A DNA stretch of 57,135 nucleotides from an uncultured Coprococcus sp. (GCA_900548315.1 URJU01000001.1:1-57135), one strand, 5' to 3'. Shown: positions 1 through 8,346, counted from the first letter of the stretch. Numbers and translations: made by a program. Notes: generated by a model from the letters alone, not told the origin.

Positions 1-92
1 ATGTAATAGGTATGATATACTTCAAAATGTAGTGATAACTTGCATATATACGAAGAAACCATCGTAAGGTTAATTTTAAGAGAGGTATCAAT

Positions 93-1121
93 ATGGGAGA
101 TTATAAGGCAGCAGAGAATAGATATAAGAATGTTGAAGGTACAGGATTTTACAGACATTGCGGAAAGAGCGGTCTTATGATGCCGCCTTTGGCACTTGGA
201 CTCTGGCATAACTTTGGAACAAATGACGATTTCGAGAATATGAAGAAGATGTGCTTTACCGCATTTGACAACGGAATAACACATTTTGATATAGCTAACA
301 ACTATGGACCAGTGTACGGAAGTGCAGAGGAAAACTTTGGAAAGATACTCAGAGAGGATCTGGGTGCGTACAGGGATGAGCTGATAATCAGCACGAAGGC
401 CGGATACGATATGTGGGAAGGACCTTACGGCAACTGGGGCAGCAGAAAGTACCTCATAGCGAGTCTTGACCAGAGCCTTAAAAGACTTGGCATCCCATAT
501 GTGGATATATTCTATCATCACAGAATGGATCCGAACACTCCTCTCGAGGAAACCATGGGTGCGCTGGCACAGATAGTTAAGAGTGGAAAGGCACTCTATG
601 TCGGACTCTCCAACTATGACGGACCAACCATGGCAAGGGCAGAGCGCATACTTGATGAGCTTCATGTGCCATTTGTGATAAATCAGAACAGATACAGCAT
701 ACTGGACAGATCTGTCGAGAAGAATGGACTTCTGAAGCAGACATACGCATCAGGCAAGGGTCTCATATGTTTCTCACCTCTGGCACAGGGAATGCTGACA
801 GACAGATATCTGAAGGATATGCCGGCGGACAGCAGGGCAGTGAAGGACGGAAGATTCCTTCATGAGGATCAGGTGCTTGAAACTAGACCTCTCCTCAATC
901 AGTTAAATGAGATCGCAGCCGGATATGATATGAAACTCTCAGAGCTGGCAATAGCATGGCTGCTCAATAAACCTGAGGTAACGACTGTGCTTATCGGTGC
1001 ATCGAGACCTGAGCAGATATTAAGCAACTTGAAGGCTGCGGAGAAACAGGCTCACACAGTCATGACAGAGGAAGAACTGCAGAAGATAGAGGATGCTGTT
1101 GCAGCATTTGGCAGATCATAA
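93..1121 (+). CDS. Aldo/keto reductase, YghZ/Gpr-like
   Basis: Predicted NADPH-dependent aldo/keto reductase of the L-glyceraldehyde-3-phosphate reductase (YghZ) type, 342 aa, cytosolic. The N-terminal part has the family pattern LALGLWHNFG, then FDIANNYGP (catalytic Asp and Tyr region), STKAGYDMWEGPYG, the YHHRMDPNTPLEETM stretch and, near the C-terminus, the NADP-binding GASRPEQI segment. Start ATG at 93 follows an AGAGAGG ribosome site. A strong terminator follows at 1157, so it is transcribed separately from the next gene. Length is normal for the family (about 330-345). The physiological aldehyde substrate cannot be told from the sequence. Confidence 0.9.
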   Translation: MGDYKAAENRYKNVEGTGFYRHCGKSGLMMPPLALGLWHNFGTNDDFENMKKMCFTAFDNGITHFDIANNYGPVYGSAEENFGKILREDLGAYRDELIISTKAGYDMWEGPYGNWGSRKYLIASLDQSLKRLGIPYVDIFYHHRMDPNTPLEETMGALAQIVKSGKALYVGLSNYDGPTMARAERILDELHVPFVINQNRYSILDRSVEKNGLLKQTYASGKGLICFSPLAQGMLTDRYLKDMPADSRAVKDGRFLHEDQVLETRPLLNQLNEIAAGYDMKLSELAIAWLLNKPEVTTVLIGASRPEQILSNLKAAEKQAHTVMTEEELQKIEDAVAAFGRS

Positions 1122-1156
1122 TAAAAGATGATAAATTACTTTTTCATACCCCCTCG

Positions 1157-1189
1157 CAGGAGAGACCTAAAATGGTTTCTCCTGTTTTT
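1157..1189 (+). terminator. Rho-independent terminator after the aldo/keto reductase
   Basis: Arms CAGGAGAGACC and GGTTTCTCCTG pair with one mismatch around a short AAAAT-type loop, followed by TTTTTG. An ATG at 1172 that opens a longer reading frame for the next gene lies inside this hairpin, so it is not the true start of that gene. Confidence 0.9.
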
Positions 1190-1222
1190 GTATTTGCGGG
1201 GAAACGATCAAAGTACGTGCTG

Positions 1223-1250
1223 TTACAAAGGTATAAAAGTGTGGTATTAT
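1223..1250 (+). promoter_or_regulatory. Sigma-A promoter for the amino acid decarboxylase
   Basis: TTACAA at 1223-1228, a 16-base spacer and TATTAT at 1245-1250. Transcription would begin near 1257, only a few bases before the ATG at 1265, which favours the GTG at 1283 as translation start. Confidence 0.55.
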
Positions 1251-1282
1251 ATCACACAGAACCTATGTTACGGAGAAAAACA

Positions 1283-2896
1283 GTGAGAGAATATATAAAT
1301 GAGGCGCTTGAAAAATATATAGAGAAGGGCACATATCCTTGGCATATGCCAGGGCACAAGAGACAGCCGTTAGAAAAGCCAGACGGTGGTATGTGCTTGA
1401 AAGATGATGAAAACGGTGGACAATTACCCCAAAATGTTGATAACATTTCAAAATCCCGGGAAAACTTCTGGAATGGAGTATATGCACATGATTTCACAGA
1501 GGCTAAGGATCTTGATGATATGCATGAGCCGGAGATGTTCATAGCGGACAGTCTTGCTGAGATGAAGAAGGTGTATGGTACATTTGCGACGTACATGCTG
1601 GTGAACGGTTCCACGTCCGGACTTATGACGGCTATCCATGCCACGTGCCGCCGAGGGGATATTATACTTGCGGCCAGGAACTGTCATAAGGCGGTGTACA
1701 ATGCAATCTGCATGCTTGAGCTTGAGCCAGAATACATAGTGCCAGATTATGTTGATATGAAATGGCGCTGTGGCGTGAATCAGTCAATGTCGGACAAAAT
1801 GACTGACGCCTGTGGTAAAGGCGATTATGAGGTGCCGGAAAGAACAGATATATTGGGTGATATATCGCCGGATAAGCTGGAGTGTACGATCAATACAATG
1901 ATAGCGGATGGCAGAAAACCGAGTGCGGTGATCATCACATCACCGACATATGAGGGCGTCATATCAGACATAAGAACCATAGCCGAAATCGCACACAGAT
2001 ATGGAATATATCTCATAGTGGATGAGGCGCAGGGAGCACATCTGAATTTCATGGAAGGGCATGAAACGGCCATGAAGCAGGGGGCAGACCTCGTAATCGA
2101 GAGTCTTCACAAGACCATGCCTGCACTTACTCAGACATCGCTCCTTCATGTGATGAATCCGAAACTTGATGAGAGAGTCAGGAGATATCTGCAGATATTC
2201 CAGACCTCGTCACCTTCGTATATATTTATGCAGAGTATGGAGAAGGCGGTGGCATTTGGTGTAAATAACAAGGCAGAATTTGTCGAGTATGGACGGAGGC
2301 TTGAGATATTTGCTGGAAAATGTGACAGTCTCAGAAATATACGCCTGTTCAGATCATGTGACGCGTGTAAAGTATTTGACCACGATGAGGGAAGGCTGGT
2401 ATTTGTCGTGAGACCGGGAACTGTGGACAGATCAGGACAGATATTTACCGGAGTTATGCTCGCTGACATATTGGCTGATAGGTATGGGCTGATCGTGGAG
2501 ATGGCTTCGGTGAGTTATGTTATTTGTATATCATCTGTTGTGGACAGTGCCGATAGTTATGATATACTGTTTAAGGCGATAGAAGAGATAGACGATGGAC
2601 TTGAGTATAGACTGATTATGGATGGCGGCAGCGCAATGGACATTATATCCGGAAGAAAATCCGCGATGGTTCCTGGAAAAGCATGGGATGAGCCTTCAGA
2701 ACAGGTGTCGCTTGATCGGTCGATGGGAAGAATCTCAGGTGCATTTGTGTATGCATATCCGCCGGGAATTCCGGTGCTGGCTCCTGGAGAGATAGTGGAC
2801 GAGTTGGTTGTCTGCGGAATAGAGACGATGTTAAGAAATGGACTTAATGTGTCGGGTGTGGATGATGGATGCATAGCCGTGTTGTGTGATGACTGA
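1283..2896 (+). CDS. Orn/Lys/Arg decarboxylase family, PLP-dependent
   Basis: Fold-type I PLP enzyme of the Orn/Lys/Arg decarboxylase major-domain family (the SpeA/LdcC/YaaO-like clostridial branch), about 537 aa. Visible motifs: HMPGHKR near the N-terminus, VNGSTSG (phosphate site), VDEAQGAH (Asp and His at the cofactor), and ESLHKTMPALTQTS holding the PLP lysine. The C-terminus ends with the short PPGIPVLAPGE segment typical of the family. I chose the GTG at 1283 because GGAG lies 7 bases upstream and family members start about 20 residues before HMPGHK; an ATG at 1265 is the alternative. It probably makes a polyamine or cadaverine, but the substrate is not decided by sequence alone. Confidence 0.88.
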   Translation: MREYINEALEKYIEKGTYPWHMPGHKRQPLEKPDGGMCLKDDENGGQLPQNVDNISKSRENFWNGVYAHDFTEAKDLDDMHEPEMFIADSLAEMKKVYGTFATYMLVNGSTSGLMTAIHATCRRGDIILAARNCHKAVYNAICMLELEPEYIVPDYVDMKWRCGVNQSMSDKMTDACGKGDYEVPERTDILGDISPDKLECTINTMIADGRKPSAVIITSPTYEGVISDIRTIAEIAHRYGIYLIVDEAQGAHLNFMEGHETAMKQGADLVIESLHKTMPALTQTSLLHVMNPKLDERVRRYLQIFQTSSPSYIFMQSMEKAVAFGVNNKAEFVEYGRRLEIFAGKCDSLRNIRLFRSCDACKVFDHDEGRLVFVVRPGTVDRSGQIFTGVMLADILADRYGLIVEMASVSYVICISSVVDSADSYDILFKAIEEIDDGLEYRLIMDGGSAMDIISGRKSAMVPGKAWDEPSEQVSLDRSMGRISGAFVYAYPPGIPVLAPGEIVDELVVCGIETMLRNGLNVSGVDDGCIAVLCDD

Positions 2897-2898
2897 AG

Positions 2899-2916
2899 AA
2901 AATACAGCCGTATTTT
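2899..2916 (+). other. Small AT-rich hairpin after the decarboxylase
   Basis: AAAATAC and GTATTTT pair around AGCC just after the stop codon. It is a weak terminator candidate. The remaining 100 bases before tmk show no convincing gene. Confidence 0.35.
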
Positions 2917-3016
2917 GTCAGAGGGAGGTACTGTACGGGTCTGCTGGATGAGGCAGATGATCAGATTATAGAAGAAAGGCATATATACATTTGCAGTGTG
3001 TATAGAGGGTTAAGAT

Positions 3017-3640
3017 ATGCGAGGAATATTTATAACAATAGAAGGACCAGATGGAGCCGGCAAGACAACACAGAGGGAACTTCTCAAGAAGTATCTTGAG
3101 AAAAAAGGTTACGATGTGCTGATAACCAGAGATCCGGGTGGAAATCCTATAAGCGAGGCGATACGTGAGGTCATCTTGAACAAGGATTTCTCTGAGATGG
3201 GATATATGACAGAGTTGCTTTTATATGCGTCAGCCAGAGCCCAACTCGTAGAGGAGAACATCAAACCGGCGCTTGAAGCGGGACAGGCGGTTATAGCTGA
3301 CAGATTTGTTGATTCCTCTGCGGTATATCAGGGAATAGGAAGAGGACTTGGCGTGGACACAGTGTATAAGGTAAATGAGTTTGCACTTCAGGGAATCATG
3401 CCTGATATGACATTCCTTATGGATCTTGACGCACAGGAAGGAATTGCAAGAAAGAAAAATCAGGCTGAGCTTGACAGGATGGAAAATGAAAAGCTTGAAT
3501 TCCATCAGAAGGTCGTGAATGGATACCGCAAGTTGGCAGATATGCATCCTGAGAGAATAGTAAAGATAGACGCTACTTTACCTATTGATGAGATTCATGG
3601 TATAATAACAAAGTATGTAGAGAAGAAACTCAACCTGTGA
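3017..3640 (+). CDS. tmk: Thymidylate kinase
   Basis: dTMP kinase, 207 aa, making dTDP for DNA synthesis. Walker A loop is IEGPDGAGKTTQ at residues 6-17. The DRFVDSSAVYQGIGRG segment is the thymidylate-binding DRY-like motif region, and a lid segment with Lys/Arg follows near residue 145-155. Normal length. It opens a dense operon with holB, ricT, trmN6 and rsmI, an order widespread in Firmicutes. A perfect 9-bp hairpin lies between it and holB. Confidence 0.95.
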   Translation: MRGIFITIEGPDGAGKTTQRELLKKYLEKKGYDVLITRDPGGNPISEAIREVILNKDFSEMGYMTELLLYASARAQLVEENIKPALEAGQAVIADRFVDSSAVYQGIGRGLGVDTVYKVNEFALQGIMPDMTFLMDLDAQEGIARKKNQAELDRMENEKLEFHQKVVNGYRKLADMHPERIVKIDATLPIDEIHGIITKYVEKKLNL

Positions 3641-3641
3641 T

Positions 3642-3669
3642 GCATTCTGATAGGAGAAGGTCAGAATGC
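3642..3669 (+). other. Intercistronic hairpin between tmk and holB
   Basis: GCATTCTGA (3642-3650) and TCAGAATGC (3661-3669) form a perfect 9-bp stem with a 10-base loop. No T-run follows, so it looks more like an mRNA processing or stability element than a terminator. Confidence 0.45.
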
Positions 3670-3710
3670 TACAGACAATGTGAATTAATAATGTAAGGGG
3701 GTTGGTATTT

Positions 3711-4703
3711 ATGATAGATTTCACAGAAATAATCGGACATGAGGACATAATACGCCATTTCAAGAGCAGCATAGAGCTTGGAAAGATATCACAGGGATAT
3801 ATAATAAATGGCGAGACTGGCAGTGGTAAGAAGACCCTCACAAGGGCGCTTGTGAAAACTCTTCAGTGTGAGGAGGGCAAAGCAGATCCTTGTAATCATT
3901 GTAAATCATGTATTCAGTGTGAGACAGGAAACCAGCCGGATATTATCTGGGTCACACACGACAAGCCAAATGTCATATCTGTTGAGGAGATACGTGATCA
4001 GGTGAATTCAGATATTGATATTAAGCCGTACAGCAGCAGATATAAGATATATGTAATAGAGGATGCACAGCTTCTTAATGTGAATGCACAAAACGCACTT
4101 CTCAAGACTATTGAGGAGGCTCCGTCATATGCGATCATTATACTGCTCACGAACAATATAGATAAGATGCTCCAGACTATCCAATCCAGATGTATAGTCC
4201 TGAATGTGAAACCGGTCAGAGAGCATGATATACTTGATTATCTCATGAATGAACTGAAACTTGACAAGCAGAAAGCTGATTTCTGTATGGATTTTGCCCA
4301 GGGAAATCTGGGAAAGGCGATAAGACTTGCCACAAGTGATGAGTACAGGGAGATTAAGGAAAATGTTGTAAAACTTATGAGACATCTCAGGGATATGACA
4401 GTTGATGATATGTTGTTTGCTATCAAAAATATGGAGTTGTACAAGCTCAAGATAAGTGATTACATCGATCTTATGATGATGTGGTACAGGGATATACTTA
4501 TGCTTAAGGTATCCAACAACCCTGGAAGGCTGATGTTTAAGGAATACTATATGGATATAAGAAAACAGTCATCCCATATCAGTTATGAGGGTATAGAAAA
4601 AGTGCTCAAGTCTATGGATAAGGCAAAAGTCAGACTTGAGGCAAATGTCAGCTTTGACATTGCTATGGAGCTTATGCTCCTGACTATGAAGGAGAATTGT
4701 TGA
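3711..4703 (+). CDS. holB: DNA polymerase III delta' subunit
   Basis: Clamp-loader delta' subunit, 330 aa. Features in order: GETGSGKKT P-loop-like segment near residue 35, a four-cysteine zinc module (CxxxxxxxxCxxCxxC spacing around residues 52-65), YVIEDAQLLNVNAQNALLKTIEEAP (Walker B equivalent), and the sensor segment with the SRC motif. The start is ATG 3711 with AAGGGGG nine bases upstream; the TTG three codons earlier overlaps the ribosome site. The stop codon overlaps the ricT start by one base (TGATG), indicating translational coupling. It works with the tau/gamma and delta subunits to load the sliding clamp. Confidence 0.93.
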   Translation: MIDFTEIIGHEDIIRHFKSSIELGKISQGYIINGETGSGKKTLTRALVKTLQCEEGKADPCNHCKSCIQCETGNQPDIIWVTHDKPNVISVEEIRDQVNSDIDIKPYSSRYKIYVIEDAQLLNVNAQNALLKTIEEAPSYAIIILLTNNIDKMLQTIQSRCIVLNVKPVREHDILDYLMNELKLDKQKADFCMDFAQGNLGKAIRLATSDEYREIKENVVKLMRHLRDMTVDDMLFAIKNMELYKLKISDYIDLMMMWYRDILMLKVSNNPGRLMFKEYYMDIRKQSSHISYEGIEKVLKSMDKAKVRLEANVSFDIAMELMLLTMKENC

Positions 4704-5611
4704 TGAAAGAGATTATAGGAGTCCGTTTTAGACCGAATGGAAAGATATATTATTTTGACCCACAGAATTTTGAAGTTGAGACTGGCACATTTGTCATAGT
4801 TGAGACTGCAAGAGGCGTGGAGTATGGCAAGGTAGTTCTAGGCAGAAGAGAGGTTGAGGACAGTAAGCTCACAGCTTCGCTCAAACCAATCATAAGAATA
4901 GCAACTGCCGATGACACGAAGAAATACGAGGATAACAAGAAGAAGAGCAAGAGAGCATTTGACATCTGTCTTGAGAAGATAGCCAAGCACAAGCTGGACA
5001 TGAAACTCATAGAGGCTGAGTATACATTTGACAATAACAAGGTGCTGTTCTACTTTACTGCGGACAGAAGAATTGATTTCCGTGAGCTGGTAAAGGATCT
5101 TGCGTCGGTGTTCAAGACAAGAATAGAGCTCAGACAGATTGGTGTCCGCGATGAGACCAAGATGGTGGGTGGAATCGGCATATGTGGAAGGGAGCTCTGC
5201 TGTAATAAGCATTTGTCAGAGTTCGTTCCTGTGTCGATCAAGATGGCGAAGGAGCAGAACCTGTCACTTAATCCAACCAAGATATCAGGTGTGTGCGGAA
5301 GGCTTATGTGCTGTCTGAAACATGAGCAGGACACTTACGAGTATCTGAATGAAAAACTTCCAAATGTGGGAGATTTCGTGAGGACAATAGATGGAAATAA
5401 GGGGGAGGTCATGTCCGTGAACGTCCTCCGTCAGAAGGTTAAGATCGTGGTGACAGACAAGGATGACAACAAGGAAGTTATGGAGTATCCTGTGGCTGAT
5501 CTGAAGTTCAAGCCTAAGAGAAAGAAGAATTCAGAGAGACTCAGTGCCGAGGAGTACAAGGCACTTGAGGCATTGGAGGACAAGGGTGGAAAGTCCAAAT
5601 TTGACGATTAG
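4703..5611 (+). CDS. ricT: PSP1/RicT (YaaT) family regulator of RNA processing
   Basis: RicT (YaaT, PSP1 domain), 302 aa. In Bacillus it forms a Y-complex with RicA and RicF that binds Fe-S clusters and promotes RNase Y-dependent mRNA maturation. The N-terminus MKEIIGVRFRPNGKIYYF and the Cys-rich segments GGIGICGRELCCNK and GVCGRLMCCLKHE, which carry the conserved cysteines, are diagnostic. ATG 4703 overlaps the holB stop and AAGGAG lies 9 bases upstream. The tail beyond residue 260 is charged and Lys-rich. Position directly after holB matches the conserved Firmicutes order. Confidence 0.92.
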   Translation: MKEIIGVRFRPNGKIYYFDPQNFEVETGTFVIVETARGVEYGKVVLGRREVEDSKLTASLKPIIRIATADDTKKYEDNKKKSKRAFDICLEKIAKHKLDMKLIEAEYTFDNNKVLFYFTADRRIDFRELVKDLASVFKTRIELRQIGVRDETKMVGGIGICGRELCCNKHLSEFVPVSIKMAKEQNLSLNPTKISGVCGRLMCCLKHEQDTYEYLNEKLPNVGDFVRTIDGNKGEVMSVNVLRQKVKIVVTDKDDNKEVMEYPVADLKFKPKRKKNSERLSAEEYKALEALEDKGGKSKFDD

Positions 5612-6497
5612 ACCGGAAGTGGTTATTAGATCCTGTGAGAGGATAGATGACCTGCAGTGCAAGGGTTATCAGATCATACAGAACAGCGGAATGTTCTGCT
5701 TTGGGATGGATGCTGTGCTGTTGGCAAACTATGTGAGATTTAAGCGCGGTGGCAGATATCTGGATCTCGGAACGGGAACAGGTATCATACCTATACTTCT
5801 TGCTGCAAAGGAGTATGGGTATGAGGCTCTTACCAGAGAGGAGAGACTTGCTGATCTGTGTGTCGCCGACGATAAGATAGCGGGTGATCATCAGGAGATA
5901 GATAGTGGGAAGTGCTCAGATCGTGGATCAGCGGTTACCGAACTGGTGAACGATGCACGGTTTATAGGCATAGAGCTTCAGCCTGCATGTGCGGACATGG
6001 CGGCAAGGAGCGTGAGCCTCAATGGGCTTGACGGTTTAGTGCGAATAGATAACGGAGATATAAAGGAGGTCTCTTGTAACTACAAGAAGGCCTCCTTTGA
6101 CATAGTGACCTCAAATCCGCCATACATAAAGGGCAGTCACGGTCTGGAAAATCCGGATGCTCCGAAGAACATAGCGAGACATGAGGTGCATGTGACGTTG
6201 GATCAGGTGGTGGCAGCGGCAGAGCATGCCCTTAAACCCGGCGGAAGTTTTTATATGATACATAAGCCGTTCAGACTGGCTGAGATATTTGAATGTCTGC
6301 ATGAGCACAGGCTTGAGCCAAAGAGGATGCAGCTTGTACATCCTTACATAGACAAGGAGCCGAACATGGTCATAGTGGAGGCTGTGAAGGGCGGCAATTC
6401 CATGATCAAGATCGATCCGCCTATGATAGTATACAAAGCTCCGGGAGTTTATACGGAGCAGCTGCTGGCGACGTATGAAGGTACGGCAAAGAGATAA
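5586..6497 (+). CDS. tRNA1(Val) A37 N6-methyltransferase family (YabB-like)
   Basis: SAM-dependent methyltransferase of the TrmN6/YabB family, about 303 aa. ERIDDLQCKGYQIIQN and FGMDAVLLANY open the domain, LDLGTGTGIIPILLA is the SAM motif I, and SNPPYIKG is the N6-adenine catalytic motif IV. Its start is uncertain: I prefer GTG 5586 with GGAGGA five bases upstream, overlapping the end of ricT by 26 bases; TTG 5601 is an alternative. Between motif I and the FIGIELQ strand lies an extra segment of about 45 residues (roughly 5816-5955) that family members I know lack. Likely acts on tRNA; target inferred from family. Confidence 0.85.
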   Translation: MESPNLTIRPEVVIRSCERIDDLQCKGYQIIQNSGMFCFGMDAVLLANYVRFKRGGRYLDLGTGTGIIPILLAAKEYGYEALTREERLADLCVADDKIAGDHQEIDSGKCSDRGSAVTELVNDARFIGIELQPACADMAARSVSLNGLDGLVRIDNGDIKEVSCNYKKASFDIVTSNPPYIKGSHGLENPDAPKNIARHEVHVTLDQVVAAAEHALKPGGSFYMIHKPFRLAEIFECLHEHRLEPKRMQLVHPYIDKEPNMVIVEAVKGGNSMIKIDPPMIVYKAPGVYTEQLLATYEGTAKR

Positions 6498-6559
6498 GAG
6501 GCAGCATAAGATATCTATGATTTTCAATACTCAGATGTTCAGCAGAAGAGAGGATATAT

Positions 6560-7399
6560 ATGGCAGGAAAGTTATATTTGGTGGCGACACCTATAGGCAA
6601 TCTTGAGGATATGACATACAGGGCCGTCAAGGTTCTTGAAGAGGTGGATGTGATAGCGGCGGAGGATACAAGAAACAGTATTAAACTGCTCAATCATTTC
6701 GAGATCAAGACCCCCATGACGAGTTATCATGAATACAACAAATACGACAAGGCGAAGGTTCTTGTTGAGAAGATACAGCAGGGACAGAATGTGGCGGTCA
6801 TAACCGATGCGGGAACTCCGGGTATATCTGATCCCGGGGAGGAGCTTGTGAGACAGGCTCTTGATGCCGGACTTGAAGTTACGCCTGTTCCAGGTGCCTG
6901 TGCATGTATATCGGCACTTATCAGTTCCGGACTTTCTACAAGAAGATTTGCATTTGAGGCGTTTCTTCCATATGACAAGAAAGACAGGGCGAGGGTCCTC
7001 GAGGAGATGAAACGAGAGACTAGGACTATGGTGATGTATGAGGCCCCTCACAAGCTTAAGAAGACTTTGGCGGAACTCATGGAGGCTCTCGGTGACAGGC
7101 ATATAACACTTGCCAGAGAGATCACCAAGAAACATGAGACGATAGAACCAATGATGCTCTCACAGGCTATAGCCCGCTACGAGGAGGAAGATCCAAGAGG
7201 AGAATTCGTTCTCGTGATAGAGGGACTTGATGTAAAGAAACTTGAGGAGGAGAAGAAGAGTTCGTTCGAGGCTATGTCCGTGGAGGAACATGTCCAGATG
7301 TATGTTGATCAGGGCATGTCGAAGAAAGACGCGATCAAGCAGGCGGCAGTGGACCGCGGAGTCCCTAAGAGGGATGTGTATAATGCGGTGATGAAATAG
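6560..7399 (+). CDS. rsmI: 16S rRNA (cytidine1402-2'-O)-methyltransferase
   Basis: RsmI, 279 aa, 2'-O-methylates C1402 in the decoding centre of 16S rRNA. The tetrapyrrole-methylase fold is seen from LYLVATPIGNLEDMTYRAVKVL at the N-terminus, AAEDTRNS, VITDAGTPGISDPGE and PVPGACA, all characteristic. A C-terminal helical segment with SKKDAIKQAA closes the protein as usual. AGAGAGG precedes the ATG. It is the last gene of the tmk operon. Confidence 0.95.
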   Translation: MAGKLYLVATPIGNLEDMTYRAVKVLEEVDVIAAEDTRNSIKLLNHFEIKTPMTSYHEYNKYDKAKVLVEKIQQGQNVAVITDAGTPGISDPGEELVRQALDAGLEVTPVPGACACISALISSGLSTRRFAFEAFLPYDKKDRARVLEEMKRETRTMVMYEAPHKLKKTLAELMEALGDRHITLAREITKKHETIEPMMLSQAIARYEEEDPRGEFVLVIEGLDVKKLEEEKKSSFEAMSVEEHVQMYVDQGMSKKDAIKQAAVDRGVPKRDVYNAVMK

Positions 7400-7457
7400 G
7401 GAGCCTTGTTTCATTTTGTCTGTTGCAGTGGATGTTGGTATAATTAGAATCTTAATT

Positions 7458-7512
7458 AGTGTCAGGTGCGGATGAACAAATGTTTATATGTATTTGACAC
7501 TTTTTGCTTTTT
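7458..7512 (+). terminator. Possible terminator after rsmI
   Basis: AGTGTCA (7458-7464) can pair with TGACACT (7495-7501), with an inner CAAAT/ATTTG helix, and a T-rich stretch (TTTTGCTTTTTT) follows. The loop is long, so confidence is moderate. Confidence 0.45.
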
Positions 7513-7534
7513 AAAAATCCTCTTCATTTCAGAT

Positions 7535-7571
7535 TTATCTCCATCATTTTATCAATAAATGATGGAGATAA
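7535..7571 (-). terminator. Perfect 15-bp hairpin downstream of the alr operon
   Basis: TTATCTCCATCATTT (7535-7549) and AAATGATGGAGATAA (7557-7571) are exact complements around a 7-base loop. It lies about 40 bases past the last minus-strand gene of the alr cluster and faces the rsmI terminator. Neither side has a clean T-run, so it may stabilise a 3' end rather than terminate. Confidence 0.45.
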
Positions 7572-7612
7572 TAATAGACATGATGGAAATAACATATCCC
7601 ATATCCCCACCT

Positions 7613-7768
7613 TTAAAACCCAAGGTGTGCAATAAATGTTCCAATAGCATAACCTGTGCCGTATATCATAAGTGCGATCAGGCCTATAATCATTATCCTT
7701 CTTATCAATATCTGGATTTGGGTTCCGTGATTCATCCAATTCTTGAAATCATTTCCGTTCGTTTTCAT
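7613..7768 (-). CDS. Small membrane protein, paralogous to the tail of the neighbouring HTH regulator
   Basis: A 51-aa protein starting MKTNGNDFKNWMNHGTQ, too short for most gene callers. Support for the start at 7768 is an AGGAGG six bases upstream. Residues about 23-48 form one membrane helix ending GYAIGTFIAHLGF. This closely matches the end of the HTH protein encoded just upstream (GYEIGKFIGYLTK), so the two share a membrane module. It is separated from that gene by about 110 bases holding an 8-bp inverted repeat. Function unknown; it could pair with the regulator's membrane anchor. An alternative is a degenerate duplicate, but the ribosome site argues that it is expressed. Confidence 0.65.
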   Translation of the reverse strand: MKTNGNDFKNWMNHGTQIQILIRRIMIIGLIALMIYGTGYAIGTFIAHLGF

Positions 7769-7806
7769 AAGCAGCCTCCTAATAAATTTTGTAATTAAAA
7801 GGTAGC

Positions 7807-7832
7807 ATTTATGGCACAAACAGACCATAAAT
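7807..7832. promoter_or_regulatory. Inverted repeat upstream of the small membrane protein
   Basis: ATTTATGG (7807-7814) and CCATAAAT (7825-7832) are exact complements separated by 10 bases, between the HTH gene and the 51-aa gene. Spacing suits a dimeric HTH protein. Function inferred only from position. Confidence 0.35.
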
Positions 7833-7880
7833 ATATGGTTGCACTTGTGTAAACTTGTGGTTGCAGCACGCTATTTCAGG

Positions 7881-8321
7881 TCATTTTGTCAGATATCCGA
7901 TGAATTTTCCTATTTCGTAGCCACCGAGATATATTACACTTACAATGAGTGCGACTAATGAGCAGATAATCAATATATACAGCAACATAAATAATGTCTT
8001 TTGATGTGGGGATAAATTGGACAGAAAATTATTCCATACTAGCAGGATGTTTTTTGTTTTGTATTTATCATTTGAATTTTTGTCCGCATCGTCTGCAGTT
8101 ACTTTTTCTTCATTATTTTCTTTTTCAATTCCTCTCATCAGATAATCTAATGAGACATCAAAATAATCACTCATAAACAGCAGCCTTGTCATCTCAGGAT
8201 ATGCCTTATCATTTTCCCATTTGGAAATCGATTGCCGGGACACATCTAAAACCTCCGCAAGCTCTTCCTGGGATAGATTATTTTTATTTCGCAATTCATA
8301 CAATCGTTCTCCAAAAGTCAT
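7881..8321 (-). CDS. XRE-family HTH regulator with C-terminal membrane helix
   Basis: DNA-binding regulator, 146 aa. Residues 1-65 form an XRE-type HTH: FGERLYELRNKNNLSQEELAEVLDVSRQSISKWENDKAYPE, followed by the LLYMS/YFDVSLDYLMRG segment common to clostridial XRE proteins. A charged linker leads to a hydrophobic segment at about residues 110-135 and the ending GYEIGKFIGYLTK, so the protein is probably membrane-anchored by its C-terminus. The start at 8321 follows GGAGGAG and lies 25 bases downstream of the alr stop, so it is cotranscribed with alr. The next gene encodes a stand-alone version of its membrane segment. Targets unknown. Confidence 0.82.
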   Translation of the reverse strand: MTFGERLYELRNKNNLSQEELAEVLDVSRQSISKWENDKAYPEMTRLLFMSDYFDVSLDYLMRGIEKENNEEKVTADDADKNSNDKYKTKNILLVWNNFLSNLSPHQKTLFMLLYILIICSLVALIVSVIYLGGYEIGKFIGYLTK

Positions 8322-8346
8322 ACCTTCTCCTCCGTGGCGCTGCCGA

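Noticed and set aside
1172..1282. N-terminal extension of the decarboxylase from ATG 1172
   Set aside because: This ATG lies in the terminator of the preceding gene and upstream of the predicted promoter.
7559..7798. Plus-strand open frame opposite the 51-aa membrane protein
   Set aside because: It starts within the 15-bp hairpin without a ribosome site; the minus-strand gene has an exact AGGAGG.
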